Shown piece by piece: positions 18,987 to 28,773 of a stretch of 64,000 nt of DNA. This DNA is from Yersinia massiliensis (GTDB lineage Bacteria; Pseudomonadota; Gammaproteobacteria; Enterobacterales; Enterobacteriaceae): assembly GCF_003048255.1 (NCBI RefSeq), contig NZ_CP028487.1, positions 2,294,001 to 2,358,000 of the forward strand, written 5' to 3'. The notes beneath the pieces are model-generated. The model made no database searches. It had not been told where the DNA came from and saw only the letters and a program-made list of their open reading frames with translations. The translations under genes were made by a program, and so were the position numbers. How positions within the stretch are numbered: the stretch's first letter is position 1; each line of letters starts with the position of its first letter.

Positions 18987-19603
18987 GTCAGTTTTTTTAT
19001 ATTCACCCAGAAAACCCACAGCCACGGCTGATCAACCAAAGTGTTGATGTCTTGCGCAAAGGCGGTGTGATTGTTTACCCGACAGATTCTGGTTATGCCC
19101 TTGGTTGCCGATTAGAAGATAAAACGGCAATGGAACGCATATGTCGTATTCGTCAGTTAGATGGTAATCATAATTTCACATTAATGTGCCGCGATCTTTC
19201 TGAGTTATCCACCTATGCGTATGTCGATAACTCGGCATTTCGCTTGATCAAAAATAACACACCAGGCAATTACACCTTTATTTTAAAGGCAACCAAAGAA
19301 GTGCCTCGGCGATTGATGAATGATAAGCGTAAAACCATTGGATTACGCGTACCATCCAACCCAATAGCACTGGCTTTGCTGGACGTGTTGGGTGAGCCAT
19401 TGATGTCGACAACATTGATGTTGCCCGGTAATGATTTCGCTGAATCTGATCCTGAAGAGATTAAAGACAATCTAGGCAAACAGGTGGATTTAATCATTCA
19501 TGGTGGGTCATTAGGCCAACAACCTACCACCGTGATTGACCTGACTGATTCATCCCCAGAAGTTATCCGTGAAGGCGCAGGGGACGCTACTCCATTCCGC
19601 TAA
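18983..19603 (+). CDS. yciO: YciO, Sua5/YrdC-family protein
   Basis: A 206-residue protein of the Sua5/YrdC/YciO family, beginning MSQFFYIHPENPQPRLINQS. The family fold binds RNA and nucleotides. YrdC and Sua5 make threonylcarbamoyl-AMP for tRNA t6A, but YciO has not been shown to replace them. The core YPTDSGYALGC…IRQLDGNHNFTLMCRDLSEL is intact. The Shine-Dalgarno is gagg inside the end of yciV, and the start overlaps the yciV stop, as in E. coli. Confidence 0.93.
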   Translation: MSQFFYIHPENPQPRLINQSVDVLRKGGVIVYPTDSGYALGCRLEDKTAMERICRIRQLDGNHNFTLMCRDLSELSTYAYVDNSAFRLIKNNTPGNYTFILKATKEVPRRLMNDKRKTIGLRVPSNPIALALLDVLGEPLMSTTLMLPGNDFAESDPEEIKDNLGKQVDLIIHGGSLGQQPTTVIDLTDSSPEVIREGAGDATPFR

Positions 19604-19653
19604 GTGTCGTTAGTCATACTGCTACATAGACATATTGCTATATAAACATATTG

Positions 19654-19722
19654 TTGGATAAGGCATCGTCGTTGAACACGGTGGTCATACGCAGAGAGTG
19701 ATTCTCTCGCTGCCTTATCCAA
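19654..19722. repeat. Long-range inverted repeat after yciO
   Basis: Exact 12-base arms ttggataaggca (19654-19665) and tgccttatccaa (19711-19722) enclose 45 bases that include a gagag-tgatt-ctctc hairpin. It could be a folded RNA, a miniature palindromic element or part of the yciO 3' end. No T run follows it. Confidence 0.6.
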
Positions 19723-20784
19723 CTGTTACCCGTTCGGTCTTCTCTTACTGTGCTTAAAGCGCCCTCATTTTAATTAAGTAGGTTGTGCAAACCTATAACT
19801 TATCTAAAAAGAATCTCATCTAAAAATTATTCATCCTACAAAAGCCCCGGAGTCTCTTAGCAAACCTTATGCTTAGCCAATCATAAATAGTGCATGTCTA
19901 TGACGATAGAGAATCAGTCAGATGGAATAAGCATATTATTATCATTTCTTTTCGACACGGGAAATGAGTTAGTGTGACTATCAGAAAATAAAATGACAGT
20001 TCGTAACCAACTAAAATTAAAGCAGTAATAAAATGGTTTTATATTAATTATTATTTAAAATATGGATAAAAAGTTAGACTAATTTTCCATTGAGAATTAT
20101 CTTTGTATTTAATTTATTATTCAACCGAATTTCAAGATTGTATTTTTAAGACAAATCCAATGAGATTTTAATTGTGAGTATCGCTAAGTGGAATTTAATT
20201 TAATTAGACGATCTTTTATTCTAGGAATCATTCCAACGAAAGGTATAAAATCTCGTTAAAATTAGATTATTCATTTGTTGCGAGGTTATGTGCTGTTTTA
20301 ATGTAAATTATGAATTAAAAATCCAATAATTGTTTTTTTTATGTATACTTGCCACGTTTAATGGTCAATAAACTCATAACATACAAATCCTACAATATTT
20401 TATTGTTTACATTTCTTTTCATTTGAGAGAATCGATTTGTAGCGATTGCTTTTAATAAGTAATTTTCGTGATGGTGAATAAAGAATTTTCTTATATGGAA
20501 GTGTATTTTATTAAGATTTTTCTTGTTTGATTTTTCGTATTAATCTTATGATTTTATTGTATAAATGTATTTTTCTGTATTTTCGGTAGGATGATTCCTA
20601 CAAATTAAGTTGCTGGATCCTATATATTTATGTGACAGCTAAAGTTTATTATTGATGTAGGTAAAAAGCTATAGATCATAAATTATCCCTTAACGGAAGC
20701 TAACTGTCTTAATTACATATAATTAAGTGAATGCGTTGCCCGTTATATGTAACCCACAAATATAGAGAGAAAATCGAGAGTTCT
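19723..20784. other. AT-rich gene-free region before the autotransporter
   Basis: About 1.06 kb with no reading frame of 60 codons or more and base use far richer in A and T than the neighbouring genes. It probably holds the promoter and long-range control sites of the autotransporter gene. Such AT-rich segments are usual H-NS targets; that is inference. A palindrome over a -10 box near its right end is listed separately. Confidence 0.5.
20708..20727 (+). promoter_or_regulatory. Palindrome overlapping a -10 box upstream of the autotransporter
   Basis: Perfect 8-base arms cttaatta / taattaag are separated by 4 bases. A consensus -10 (tataat, 20718-20723) lies within it and no good -35 is seen 17 bases upstream. 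This arrangement fits an operator and a promoter that needs an activator. It lies 57 bases before the start codon. Confidence 0.45.
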
Positions 20785-23700
20785 ATGAATCGTGTATTTA
20801 AAGTCATTTGGAATAGTGCATTAGGCCGCTACGATGTTGCGTCGGAGTTTTCCAAGTCGAGCAAAAAAAATAAATCATTTAGCACCGGAACTGTCGATAC
20901 CTCTATAGGGTTAGCAAATCATTCTCGGTTGAGTCAAATTGCATTGATGGTGATAGGTACTTTATCTGTCAGTACTGTATTTGCCGCTGATATCAGTGTG
21001 CCGGTCTTTACACCTGAAGTGGATTTTACCCAGACGTTTAGTGGGGCCAACAATACGTTATCGGGGAGCTTTAGCAGTATTACTCGCGGAGCCAATGGTT
21101 TTACTAACATGAAGTTAGGGGATATTCCGACAGATAAATTCCTTAATGGTGCTGAGAATCTGCTCAGTAAAAATATTTTCAACTTGGGTTCAATGGTAAC
21201 TGAAACCTTCCTTGACCCGAAAGGCACGGGCGCATTAATTACCATTAATGTGTATAACAACGACAAAATGTCAATTAAGCCACTTGCTGATTTCTCGGTA
21301 CCGGTTTCTCATGCTGTCGGTGAAAATGGTCAGTATGTGAATCGCAACCTATTCCATGTGCTGGATGGTAGCGATCTAAGTGTGAATGTTGGTAGCACTG
21401 CCGCAGGTTGGGTTAATGACAGCAATAACTATTTTAACGCCATTCTTAAAGGCAGCCTGAAAAGTGAAGCTGCAACAACGACCTCTTCAGGATTCTATGT
21501 TGAATCTACTACATCAGCCCAGAATACAGTCTTAAATTATAATGCTAAGACAGTGGTCAACTTGGGTAATAACAGTAATAACCTTCGTGACCGCGACACC
21601 GCAGTGGCGAATGCTGTACTTGATGACTTTACCGGCGCATTCACTAGCCCTTATCTAGGGGCCCAAAATGTTCAAAATTTTGCAGATTTCCAAAAATATA
21701 ACCAAGACCTGATCGATGCTATTAAGAGTGGTGCTATTACACTGAGCAGTACCGCCTATCAGAGTGAACTGGCGAGAGCCTATATCACTAATGGCAGCAA
21801 TAGCTCACCTAAAGTGACCCCGATCTATCTTGATATGGGTATTGATGCTAATGATGCTGTAAATCATTTCGTTGATTCTGATCGTGTTGCCTTCATTCAT
21901 GGTGAAGGTCAGCATGCCATAGTGAACATTGGCGCTGATGCCAATATTCAGGCATATAACACCGATATTTCAGTGGTGCGTCTGGAAGACGGTGCAACAT
22001 TGAATAATGCTGGGACACTAGGTTCAGCGTCAGGGACGGTTCGTGGCACCAATATTATTTTTGCCACAGATAGTACGGTACTGATTGAATCTACAGGTGT
22101 TTTGGATGCAGGGACTAACCCTGACATGCTGGATTTCAAACCTACCCCGACCTCCACATTACCGCTATATGTTGCCAACGGCAGCCATACCGCTATTTTG
22201 GCTAATGGAACTTCGTCAGTCACCAACAATGGTGTGATTAATACCGCTTCTCGTGGGGCAAGCACTTATACCCGCGCGGCGACGATCGATGGCAACTCAT
22301 CCTTCGTTAATAACGGTGCAATCAACATCGCAGCAACTGTCGATTTAGTCCCTCCGGCAGGGTATATGAATGAAGGGGTTAATGTTCAGAAAGGCTCTAC
22401 CTTTGAAAATAACGGTACTGTCTATGTGGGTCGTCAAGCCCAACGTTCAGCGACTGATATCGTCACTGATCTGGCTATTAAGACCCAGTCTTATGCCGTC
22501 AAATTACTGCAAGATACGGTTAATCTGAGCAATATCGTTACCTTTACCAATAGTGCGACCGGTAAAATCGTGATTGGTAGTAAAACTGAAAACTCTATTG
22601 CTGTTGATGCGCAAGGGGTGAGAACGGCAGTCAATCAGAACGGTACTATCGAGCTAAACGGTGCGGGTGCAACACCTGGAGAAAAATCAGCGCAGAATAT
22701 TGGTATCTTATCCCGTTACAGCGCCACGAATATCTTCAATAATGGCGACATCGTTATAAATGGTATCAATACCGTAGGTATTAAAGTACTGACCAACAGT
22801 GTAGCCACTAACGCCGGTAACGTTTATGTTAATAAAGGGCTGGATTCAGCAACCAATTTGGCTAACTACGGTATTCAGGCTGTGGGTACAGGTGCGGTGG
22901 CCAACCTTTCCGGTCAAGTGAGTCTGGTTGGTGACGGAGCTATCGGCGTGGTTGCCGAAGATAAGGGTACCATTAACGTTACTGGTGCGGGTCAAGTTGA
23001 GTTTACCTCCGGTACCAAACAGGTGGGCTACCTAATTTACGGAACTGGTTCTAGCATCAATAACATTGCGACTGGCGATGAAACCGTTTCGACGGAAGGC
23101 TCTACTTTATATCGTGTTGATAAGGGTGCCTCTTTTGCCGGTACCACGGCTTCAACCATGAATGCGACAGGCAAAGACTCTTCCCTTATTCAAGTCACCG
23201 GGGTGGGCAGTAGCTTTAGCTCTGGCGCGTTAGATATGGTGCTTTCAGGTGAAGGTTCCACGGGCGTTAAAGTGGAAGGTGGCGCGACGGGTACCATCAC
23301 CGCTGATGCAAGCTTGGAATTAAGTGGTAACGGCGCCACTGCCGGTATCGTTGATGGTAATTATTACGGTCTTGATGGTATTTCGACTGGCGTGACCGGT
23401 AAATCGGTGCTGATCAGTTCTGCCGTTTTAAGCACAGGCAATACGGCGTCAGGTGCTTACGGTTATATCGCTCGTAATGGCGGTGAGCTGATCCACAAGG
23501 GGACTATCGATTTTACGCAAGCGGGCAGTACAGGTGTGCTGGTCGATGGCGGTATTCTGACTAACGAAAATCTGATCTCTGTTAACGGGACGGCGGTAAA
23601 CATTCAGGGTGCTAACTCAACAGTCAATAACACTGGTATCGTTAATGCAACCGACGGCACTGCTGCCTTCCTATTAGGTTCCGGCGCAAGTTTGACCCTG

Positions 23701-26700
23701 TCCGGCAGCGGTGAAACTCAAGCGGGTGGCACGGCACATGGCGTACTGCTGGATACCGGTGCAACAGCACTGACTGTTGACGGTGCCACCATCACTATGA
23801 TGGCAGGCGGTAGTGGTAATGCGATTGAAAACAAAGCAGAAATCGCAGGCATTCAATTAAAAGATACCACACTGACAGTTGGCAATGGTGCTGGTGTGCG
23901 TACCGGTGCTTCGATGGCTGCAACCAACTCAGGCACCATTAATGTTAATGGCAGTGGCACCGGTATTCTGTTTGCCAATACAGGCGACACAATAACCGAT
24001 AACACATTAGATATGTCTGATTCAGCGGGTCTAGTGATTAATGTGAACTCTGCCGCTGGTAAAGGGATTGTCACCAACTCTCGCCAAGATCTGAAAACCG
24101 GCGCTAGCGTAAACGTCAATGATGTCGCAGGCGGGGCAGCCCTGATTGTTCAAGGCACTACTGGCCGTGTCGAGCAGTCCGGTAACCTGATATCAAAATC
24201 ACTCACCAGCCCAGTAGTGGACATCAATAACGGCTATGTCACCAGCTTCGTCAACAGCGGCAGTATCCATGCCGACAGTGCAGCGCAGCAGGCTGTAGTC
24301 ACCAATACAGGAACAGGTCTGGCCTTTACCAACCAGACGGGCGGCAGCATTATCGGTCAGGTTAATCTGTTAACCGGCAACAACACTGTGACCCTGATGC
24401 AAGGCAGTGAAGGCACTGACTTCACTACCGGCAGTGGCGACGATGCCTTCATTCTGAAAGGGCTCACTTTAGCCGATACCGGTGTCTTTACTTCCCTGAA
24501 CGGCGGTACTGGCAGCGATACGCTTACGCTGGACAGTTCGTTGTATACCCTGAGTGATGTTAATGCTATCCAGAATATGGAATACATTAACCTGATCAAT
24601 AACTCGACGTTGACTATGGACAACGTGCTGTTGGCTCTGGGCAACGCGCAGGATGACAACGCCGACACGGGCTTTAATCTCGGTGATGGTAGCCTGTTGC
24701 AAATCAAGAACCTGAATGCAGTTAACTTTAACAGCAAGTTAAATGGCCTCGGGACAGTAGGTGTCGATACAGCTGGTAATGCGTTTAACTTTACTGCCAA
24801 TGCAGCACAAAATGCTTTTAACGGTGTGCTGGCATTGGGCCATGCCACTTTTGATCTCGCGGCTGAAAATACCACGGCACTGATTAATGCGACGTTGAAG
24901 TTGGGCGCGGACAGTATCACTACAGTAGGCGATGGCATTCAAACGATCGGCGGTCTTACCTTTGACGGTGGTACCGTGAAATTTAATACCGGTACACCCG
25001 GTGAGGCTGTGGCAAAAAGCACTATCCATACCACTCAAGAGATGAATCTGCTTGGTACGGGTACGGTGGAAGTGAATATTGAGAGTGTCGATAACAGCCA
25101 GACACCGGTCAATCCTACACTTCCAATCATGGAGCAGGATGATGCTAACACCTTGTTGCAATTGGCGACTAGCGATGTGACGGTGCAGGGCAATGGTAGC
25201 AATTTGGTGCTCAAAGACCAGCATGGCAATGTGATCACGGATGCCACCACAGCTGATATTGCGCAGAATGGCAATACCGTTGCTAAAGGGACATACGATT
25301 ACCGCCTGACGAGTAGTTTGAGTAACGATGGTCTGTATGTCAGCTATGGTTTGACGGAGATTGATTTGCTGGGCAGCGATGCAGATGCACTGTCGTTGTA
25401 TGCCACGAATAAAACCGGTCCAGCGGCGGACATGAGTGCCAAAATTACTGGTAGCGGCGACTTGGCCATTGATACCGGTGCAGGAAATACTGTCACGCTG
25501 TCTAATTTGGATAATAACTACACTGGCATGACTGATGTGCGCAGCGGCAGTTTACAGATGCTGAACGATAACGTGTTAGGGAATACCTCACTGTTATCGC
25601 TGGCGGCTGATACCGCCTTTGATATGAATGGTCATAGCCAGACCGTGGGTCAATTGAGTAGCACGGCTGGTTCATCACTCAATCTTAATGGCGGCAACCT
25701 GACGTTAAGTCAGGGCGGTGTATCTGATGGGGAACTCACGGGCAGTGGCGAGTTAACTATTGCCGGTGATACCTTGACGGTAAACGGTGCGAATAATACG
25801 TTGACCGCGACGACGAATATTGCCAGCGGCGCACAAGCTTTGCTGAACAATGCCGTGGGTCTGGGCAGTGGCAACATTGTCAACGCCGGTCTACTGACAC
25901 TGAAAAGTGCAGCAGGTCAGTTGGCTAACGCCATCAGTGATGCCGGTAGTGTGGCGCTGGAAGATAGCAGCGATATCACATTAACCGGTGATAACAGTCT
26001 GTTCAGCGGCATGTTTGATATCACGAACGGCAGCCAATTAACCGCTTCTCAAGCAGAACATTTAGGTACGGCTGCGGTCATCAACGACGGTTCATTGGTG
26101 CTCAATAGCGGTAGTAACTGGTTGTTGGCAAATAGCATTACCGGCAGTGGTAGTCTGACTAAAAACGGTGACGGTACCCTGTCATTGACCCAAACTGCGG
26201 CCTATACCGGGCAGACGGATATCAATGAAGGTGGCCTGATCTTAGGCAGTAGTGCCGACCCAATGACGCTGGCAAGCCAGCAAGTCAATATCGCTAATGG
26301 TGCCTTTATGGGCGGTTTCGGTGGGGTGGCTGGTGCTATTGATAATAATGGCGTGTTGTTTGTTGGTCATCCAACGGCATCTACCGCACCGATTATGGGC
26401 CGTCTTGCTCCGGCGAGTAACATCTTTACCGTAGGTACTGACTTAACCAACAGCGGCACAGTCTTTATCGGCAACAAAACCAGTGATGGTACGGGCACCA
26501 CGGGTAATCAATTAGTGGTGAACGGCAACTATATTGGCAACAATGGTCTGCTGCATTTCAATACTGCGTTAGGTGCAGATGACTCCGCAACTGACAGCAT
26601 GATTGTGAACGGTAACACCAGCGGCACCACTAACGTAAGCGTAGATAATGCGGGCGGTACGGGCGCTAAAACCTTAAACGGCATTGAGCTCATTCAGGTG

Positions 26701-27855
26701 AATGGTCAATCCGACGGTGAGTTTGTGAACCCTGGCCGTATCGTCGCGGGTGCATATGATTATTCACTCGTACGTGGAGTGGGTTCAAATGCCAGTAACT
26801 GGTATTTGACCAGCCTGAGTAATTTGCCAATTGACCCAGAGAACCCGGTTGATCCAGAAAATCCAGTGGGCCCAGGCGAAGAAACTAAACGTCCAGAAGC
26901 AGGTAGCTACACTGCCAACCTAGCCTCGGCTAACAATATGTTTGTGACCCGTTTGCACGATCGTTTAGGTGAAACGCAGTACCTTGATGTTCTGACCGGC
27001 GAACAGAAAGTTACCAGCATGTGGTTGCGTAACGAAGGCGGTCATAACCGTTCTCGTGATACCAGTGGTCAGTTGAAAACCCAAAGCAACCGTTATGTGA
27101 TGCAATTGGGTGGTGATATTGCCCAGTGGAGCAACGATGGCTTGGATCGCTTACATCTAGGTGTGATGGCTGGCTACGGTAATAGCAAAAGTAACACCAA
27201 TGCGAAGTCTGGCTATAAGTCAAGTGGTTCGGTCGATGGCTACAGCACAGGTGTTTACAGTACGTGGTATGCCAATGATGAAGATAAGTCTGGTTTGTAT
27301 GTCGACGGTTGGGCGCAGTACAGCTGGTTTAACAACAGCGTGCAGGGTGAAGGTCTAGCGACGGAAGAGTATAAATCCAAAGGGTTTACAGCCTCGGTGG
27401 AGAGCGGTTATACCTTTAAGATTGGAGAAAATAAGTCGAAAAATGAGACCTATTTTATCCAGCCGAAAGCCCAAATCACTTGGATGGGCGTGAAAGCTGA
27501 CGAGCACCGTGAAGCGAATGGGACTCATGTTAGTGGGCAAGGCGATGGCAATATTCAAACTCGTCTGGGGCTGCGTTCATATATGAAAGGCCACCACGAA
27601 AGTGATAACGGTAAAGATCGTGAGTTCCAACCGTTTGTAGAAGCCAATTGGATCCACAATACCAAAGATTTTGGCACCAATATGAACTCGGTTGAAGTTA
27701 AGCAGGCGGGCGCGAAAAATATCGGTGAACTGAAAGTGGGCATTGAGGGGCAATTGAATAAGCAATTGAATGTTTGGGGTAACGTAGGTCAACAACTCGG
27801 TGATAAAGGTTACAGTGATACCCAAGTTATGTTAGGTGTTAAATACAACTTCTAA
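20785..27855 (+). CDS. Large type V autotransporter with ESPR signal
   Basis: A 2356-residue secreted/surface protein. The start is ATG 20785 (gagag 5 bases upstream), because the product then begins with a classic extended signal peptide region (MNRVFKVIWNSALGRYDVAS), a hydrophobic core at about 51-66 and cleavage near VFAA (67-68). The passenger (about 69-2010) is built of Asn/Gly-rich repeats of the N-N-G-x-I type, typical of a beta-helix adhesin. A Pro linker (DPENPVDPENP) at about 2014-2035 leads to the C-terminal beta-barrel (about 2040-2356) ending KYNF, which inserts through the Bam complex. It resembles the Yersinia Yap proteins, but which one cannot be assigned. The ligand is unknown. 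Confidence 0.92.
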   Translation: MNRVFKVIWNSALGRYDVASEFSKSSKKNKSFSTGTVDTSIGLANHSRLSQIALMVIGTLSVSTVFAADISVPVFTPEVDFTQTFSGANNTLSGSFSSITRGANGFTNMKLGDIPTDKFLNGAENLLSKNIFNLGSMVTETFLDPKGTGALITINVYNNDKMSIKPLADFSVPVSHAVGENGQYVNRNLFHVLDGSDLSVNVGSTAAGWVNDSNNYFNAILKGSLKSEAATTTSSGFYVESTTSAQNTVLNYNAKTVVNLGNNSNNLRDRDTAVANAVLDDFTGAFTSPYLGAQNVQNFADFQKYNQDLIDAIKSGAITLSSTAYQSELARAYITNGSNSSPKVTPIYLDMGIDANDAVNHFVDSDRVAFIHGEGQHAIVNIGADANIQAYNTDISVVRLEDGATLNNAGTLGSASGTVRGTNIIFATDSTVLIESTGVLDAGTNPDMLDFKPTPTSTLPLYVANGSHTAILANGTSSVTNNGVINTASRGASTYTRAATIDGNSSFVNNGAINIAATVDLVPPAGYMNEGVNVQKGSTFENNGTVYVGRQAQRSATDIVTDLAIKTQSYAVKLLQDTVNLSNIVTFTNSATGKIVIGSKTENSIAVDAQGVRTAVNQNGTIELNGAGATPGEKSAQNIGILSRYSATNIFNNGDIVINGINTVGIKVLTNSVATNAGNVYVNKGLDSATNLANYGIQAVGTGAVANLSGQVSLVGDGAIGVVAEDKGTINVTGAGQVEFTSGTKQVGYLIYGTGSSINNIATGDETVSTEGSTLYRVDKGASFAGTTASTMNATGKDSSLIQVTGVGSSFSSGALDMVLSGEGSTGVKVEGGATGTITADASLELSGNGATAGIVDGNYYGLDGISTGVTGKSVLISSAVLSTGNTASGAYGYIARNGGELIHKGTIDFTQAGSTGVLVDGGILTNENLISVNGTAVNIQGANSTVNNTGIVNATDGTAAFLLGSGASLTLSGSGETQAGGTAHGVLLDTGATALTVDGATITMMAGGSGNAIENKAEIAGIQLKDTTLTVGNGAGVRTGASMAATNSGTINVNGSGTGILFANTGDTITDNTLDMSDSAGLVINVNSAAGKGIVTNSRQDLKTGASVNVNDVAGGAALIVQGTTGRVEQSGNLISKSLTSPVVDINNGYVTSFVNSGSIHADSAAQQAVVTNTGTGLAFTNQTGGSIIGQVNLLTGNNTVTLMQGSEGTDFTTGSGDDAFILKGLTLADTGVFTSLNGGTGSDTLTLDSSLYTLSDVNAIQNMEYINLINNSTLTMDNVLLALGNAQDDNADTGFNLGDGSLLQIKNLNAVNFNSKLNGLGTVGVDTAGNAFNFTANAAQNAFNGVLALGHATFDLAAENTTALINATLKLGADSITTVGDGIQTIGGLTFDGGTVKFNTGTPGEAVAKSTIHTTQEMNLLGTGTVEVNIESVDNSQTPVNPTLPIMEQDDANTLLQLATSDVTVQGNGSNLVLKDQHGNVITDATTADIAQNGNTVAKGTYDYRLTSSLSNDGLYVSYGLTEIDLLGSDADALSLYATNKTGPAADMSAKITGSGDLAIDTGAGNTVTLSNLDNNYTGMTDVRSGSLQMLNDNVLGNTSLLSLAADTAFDMNGHSQTVGQLSSTAGSSLNLNGGNLTLSQGGVSDGELTGSGELTIAGDTLTVNGANNTLTATTNIASGAQALLNNAVGLGSGNIVNAGLLTLKSAAGQLANAISDAGSVALEDSSDITLTGDNSLFSGMFDITNGSQLTASQAEHLGTAAVINDGSLVLNSGSNWLLANSITGSGSLTKNGDGTLSLTQTAAYTGQTDINEGGLILGSSADPMTLASQQVNIANGAFMGGFGGVAGAIDNNGVLFVGHPTASTAPIMGRLAPASNIFTVGTDLTNSGTVFIGNKTSDGTGTTGNQLVVNGNYIGNNGLLHFNTALGADDSATDSMIVNGNTSGTTNVSVDNAGGTGAKTLNGIELIQVNGQSDGEFVNPGRIVAGAYDYSLVRGVGSNASNWYLTSLSNLPIDPENPVDPENPVGPGEETKRPEAGSYTANLASANNMFVTRLHDRLGETQYLDVLTGEQKVTSMWLRNEGGHNRSRDTSGQLKTQSNRYVMQLGGDIAQWSNDGLDRLHLGVMAGYGNSKSNTNAKSGYKSSGSVDGYSTGVYSTWYANDEDKSGLYVDGWAQYSWFNNSVQGEGLATEEYKSKGFTASVESGYTFKIGENKSKNETYFIQPKAQITWMGVKADEHREANGTHVSGQGDGNIQTRLGLRSYMKGHHESDNGKDREFQPFVEANWIHNTKDFGTNMNSVEVKQAGAKNIGELKVGIEGQLNKQLNVWGNVGQQLGDKGYSDTQVMLGVKYNF

Positions 27856-27868
27856 TCTCCGTAATATC

Positions 27869-27903
27869 ATAAAAAGACGGTGCCTCGGTGCCGTCTTTTT
27901 ATG
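27869..27903 (+). terminator. Terminator after the autotransporter
   Basis: Arms cataaaaagacgg (27869-27881) and ccgtctttttatg (27891-27903) with a 9-base loop give a long stem with a T run. It separates the autotransporter from the luxR-type gene. Confidence 0.9.
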
Positions 27904-27957
27904 GACTCAATATATATTTTTATAGTTAATAAACTCGAGTAAAGGGTGATATAACAC

Positions 27958-28575
27958 ATGAGAGTCATGGTGGTTAGTTATTGCAATTTAACGCTATTAT
28001 CATTCGAGACAATCATCAAAGAAGTCATCATGGTCCATAATGAAGCCATGAATGTGAATGTTGAACAATACCATTCCATTGACGATGAGAGAATATACAA
28101 TGAATCAAATGAGCGAAGTATTGTTATCCTCGATGTCGACGATATTAATCCTTCCAAGGTATTTAATACCATTAGTCAAATAAGAGCGTCAAACCCACTA
28201 TCTTTCGTTATGGTTTTCTGCAGAAAGCTTGCTGGCACTGAAGATTTCACCTATCTCTCTATTCTATCTGATGGAATACTGTGTAAAACAGCATCAGTAA
28301 AAAACATTAAATCAATGATAGTTAGAGCATTTAACTCACGGAAAACGCCCAAGAATTTTAATCGACTTGACTTGAAAAATAAAATTAAATCACAACTCAC
28401 CGAAAGAGAGAATGAGGTTTTTGAATGTATATTAATTGGGTTAAGAAATCCTGACATATCAATACGATTGAATATGAAAAGCAAAACAGCCAGTGCCCAT
28501 CGGAGAAATATTTATAATAAGCTCGGCGTGAGAACAGTTAATGAAATACTTAGGACGCTACTGACATCGCAATAG
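27958..28575 (+). CDS. LuxR/RcsB-like response-regulator-type transcription factor
   Basis: A 205-residue regulator. The C-terminal helix-turn-helix (about 145-205) has the LuxR signature LTERENEVFECILIGLRN…SKTASAHRRNIYNKLGV. The N-terminal half looks like a degenerate receiver: VILDVDD carries Asp59/61/62 where a phosphoacceptor would lie, and CKTAS at about 109-113 is in the place of the conserved Lys. No sensor kinase is near, so it may be an orphan or partner of Rcs-type proteins. Codons are AT-rich, like the upstream region and unlike the core genes. Its position suggests control of the autotransporter; this is inference. Confidence 0.85.
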   Translation: MRVMVVSYCNLTLLSFETIIKEVIMVHNEAMNVNVEQYHSIDDERIYNESNERSIVILDVDDINPSKVFNTISQIRASNPLSFVMVFCRKLAGTEDFTYLSILSDGILCKTASVKNIKSMIVRAFNSRKTPKNFNRLDLKNKIKSQLTERENEVFECILIGLRNPDISIRLNMKSKTASAHRRNIYNKLGVRTVNEILRTLLTSQ

Positions 28576-28734
28576 CTTAATGGCGGGCTTATTATTAATA
28601 TTAAATTAAGTCCTAGTCAGTCATGATTTGTCGTATTAGCGTATTCTTTGTACGTTAAAAACTATTGCGCAATATGTCACACTGGGATGTGTAACTAATA
28701 ATGCTAATTGTCTGCGACCGATGGAAAGTTTGTT

Positions 28735-28760
28735 AAAAATAAAGCCCCTAAGCGGGGCTT
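28735..28760 (-). terminator. Terminator of the baeRF-family gene
   Basis: On the minus strand aagcccc-gctta-ggggctt is followed by tttattttt. It lies just after the stop of the gene starting at 29877. Confidence 0.85.
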
Positions 28761-28773
28761 CAGAGAGTATTTT

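Noticed and set aside
24357..24938. Long antisense reading frame inside the autotransporter gene
   Set aside because: Its codons mirror the repetitive sense frame, it has no ribosome site or homologue, and the sense frame is clearly the gene.
21000..26900. Repeated short motifs that might look like a CRISPR or tandem array
   Set aside because: The repeats are irregular, in frame, and encode the Asn/Gly beta-helix of the passenger.
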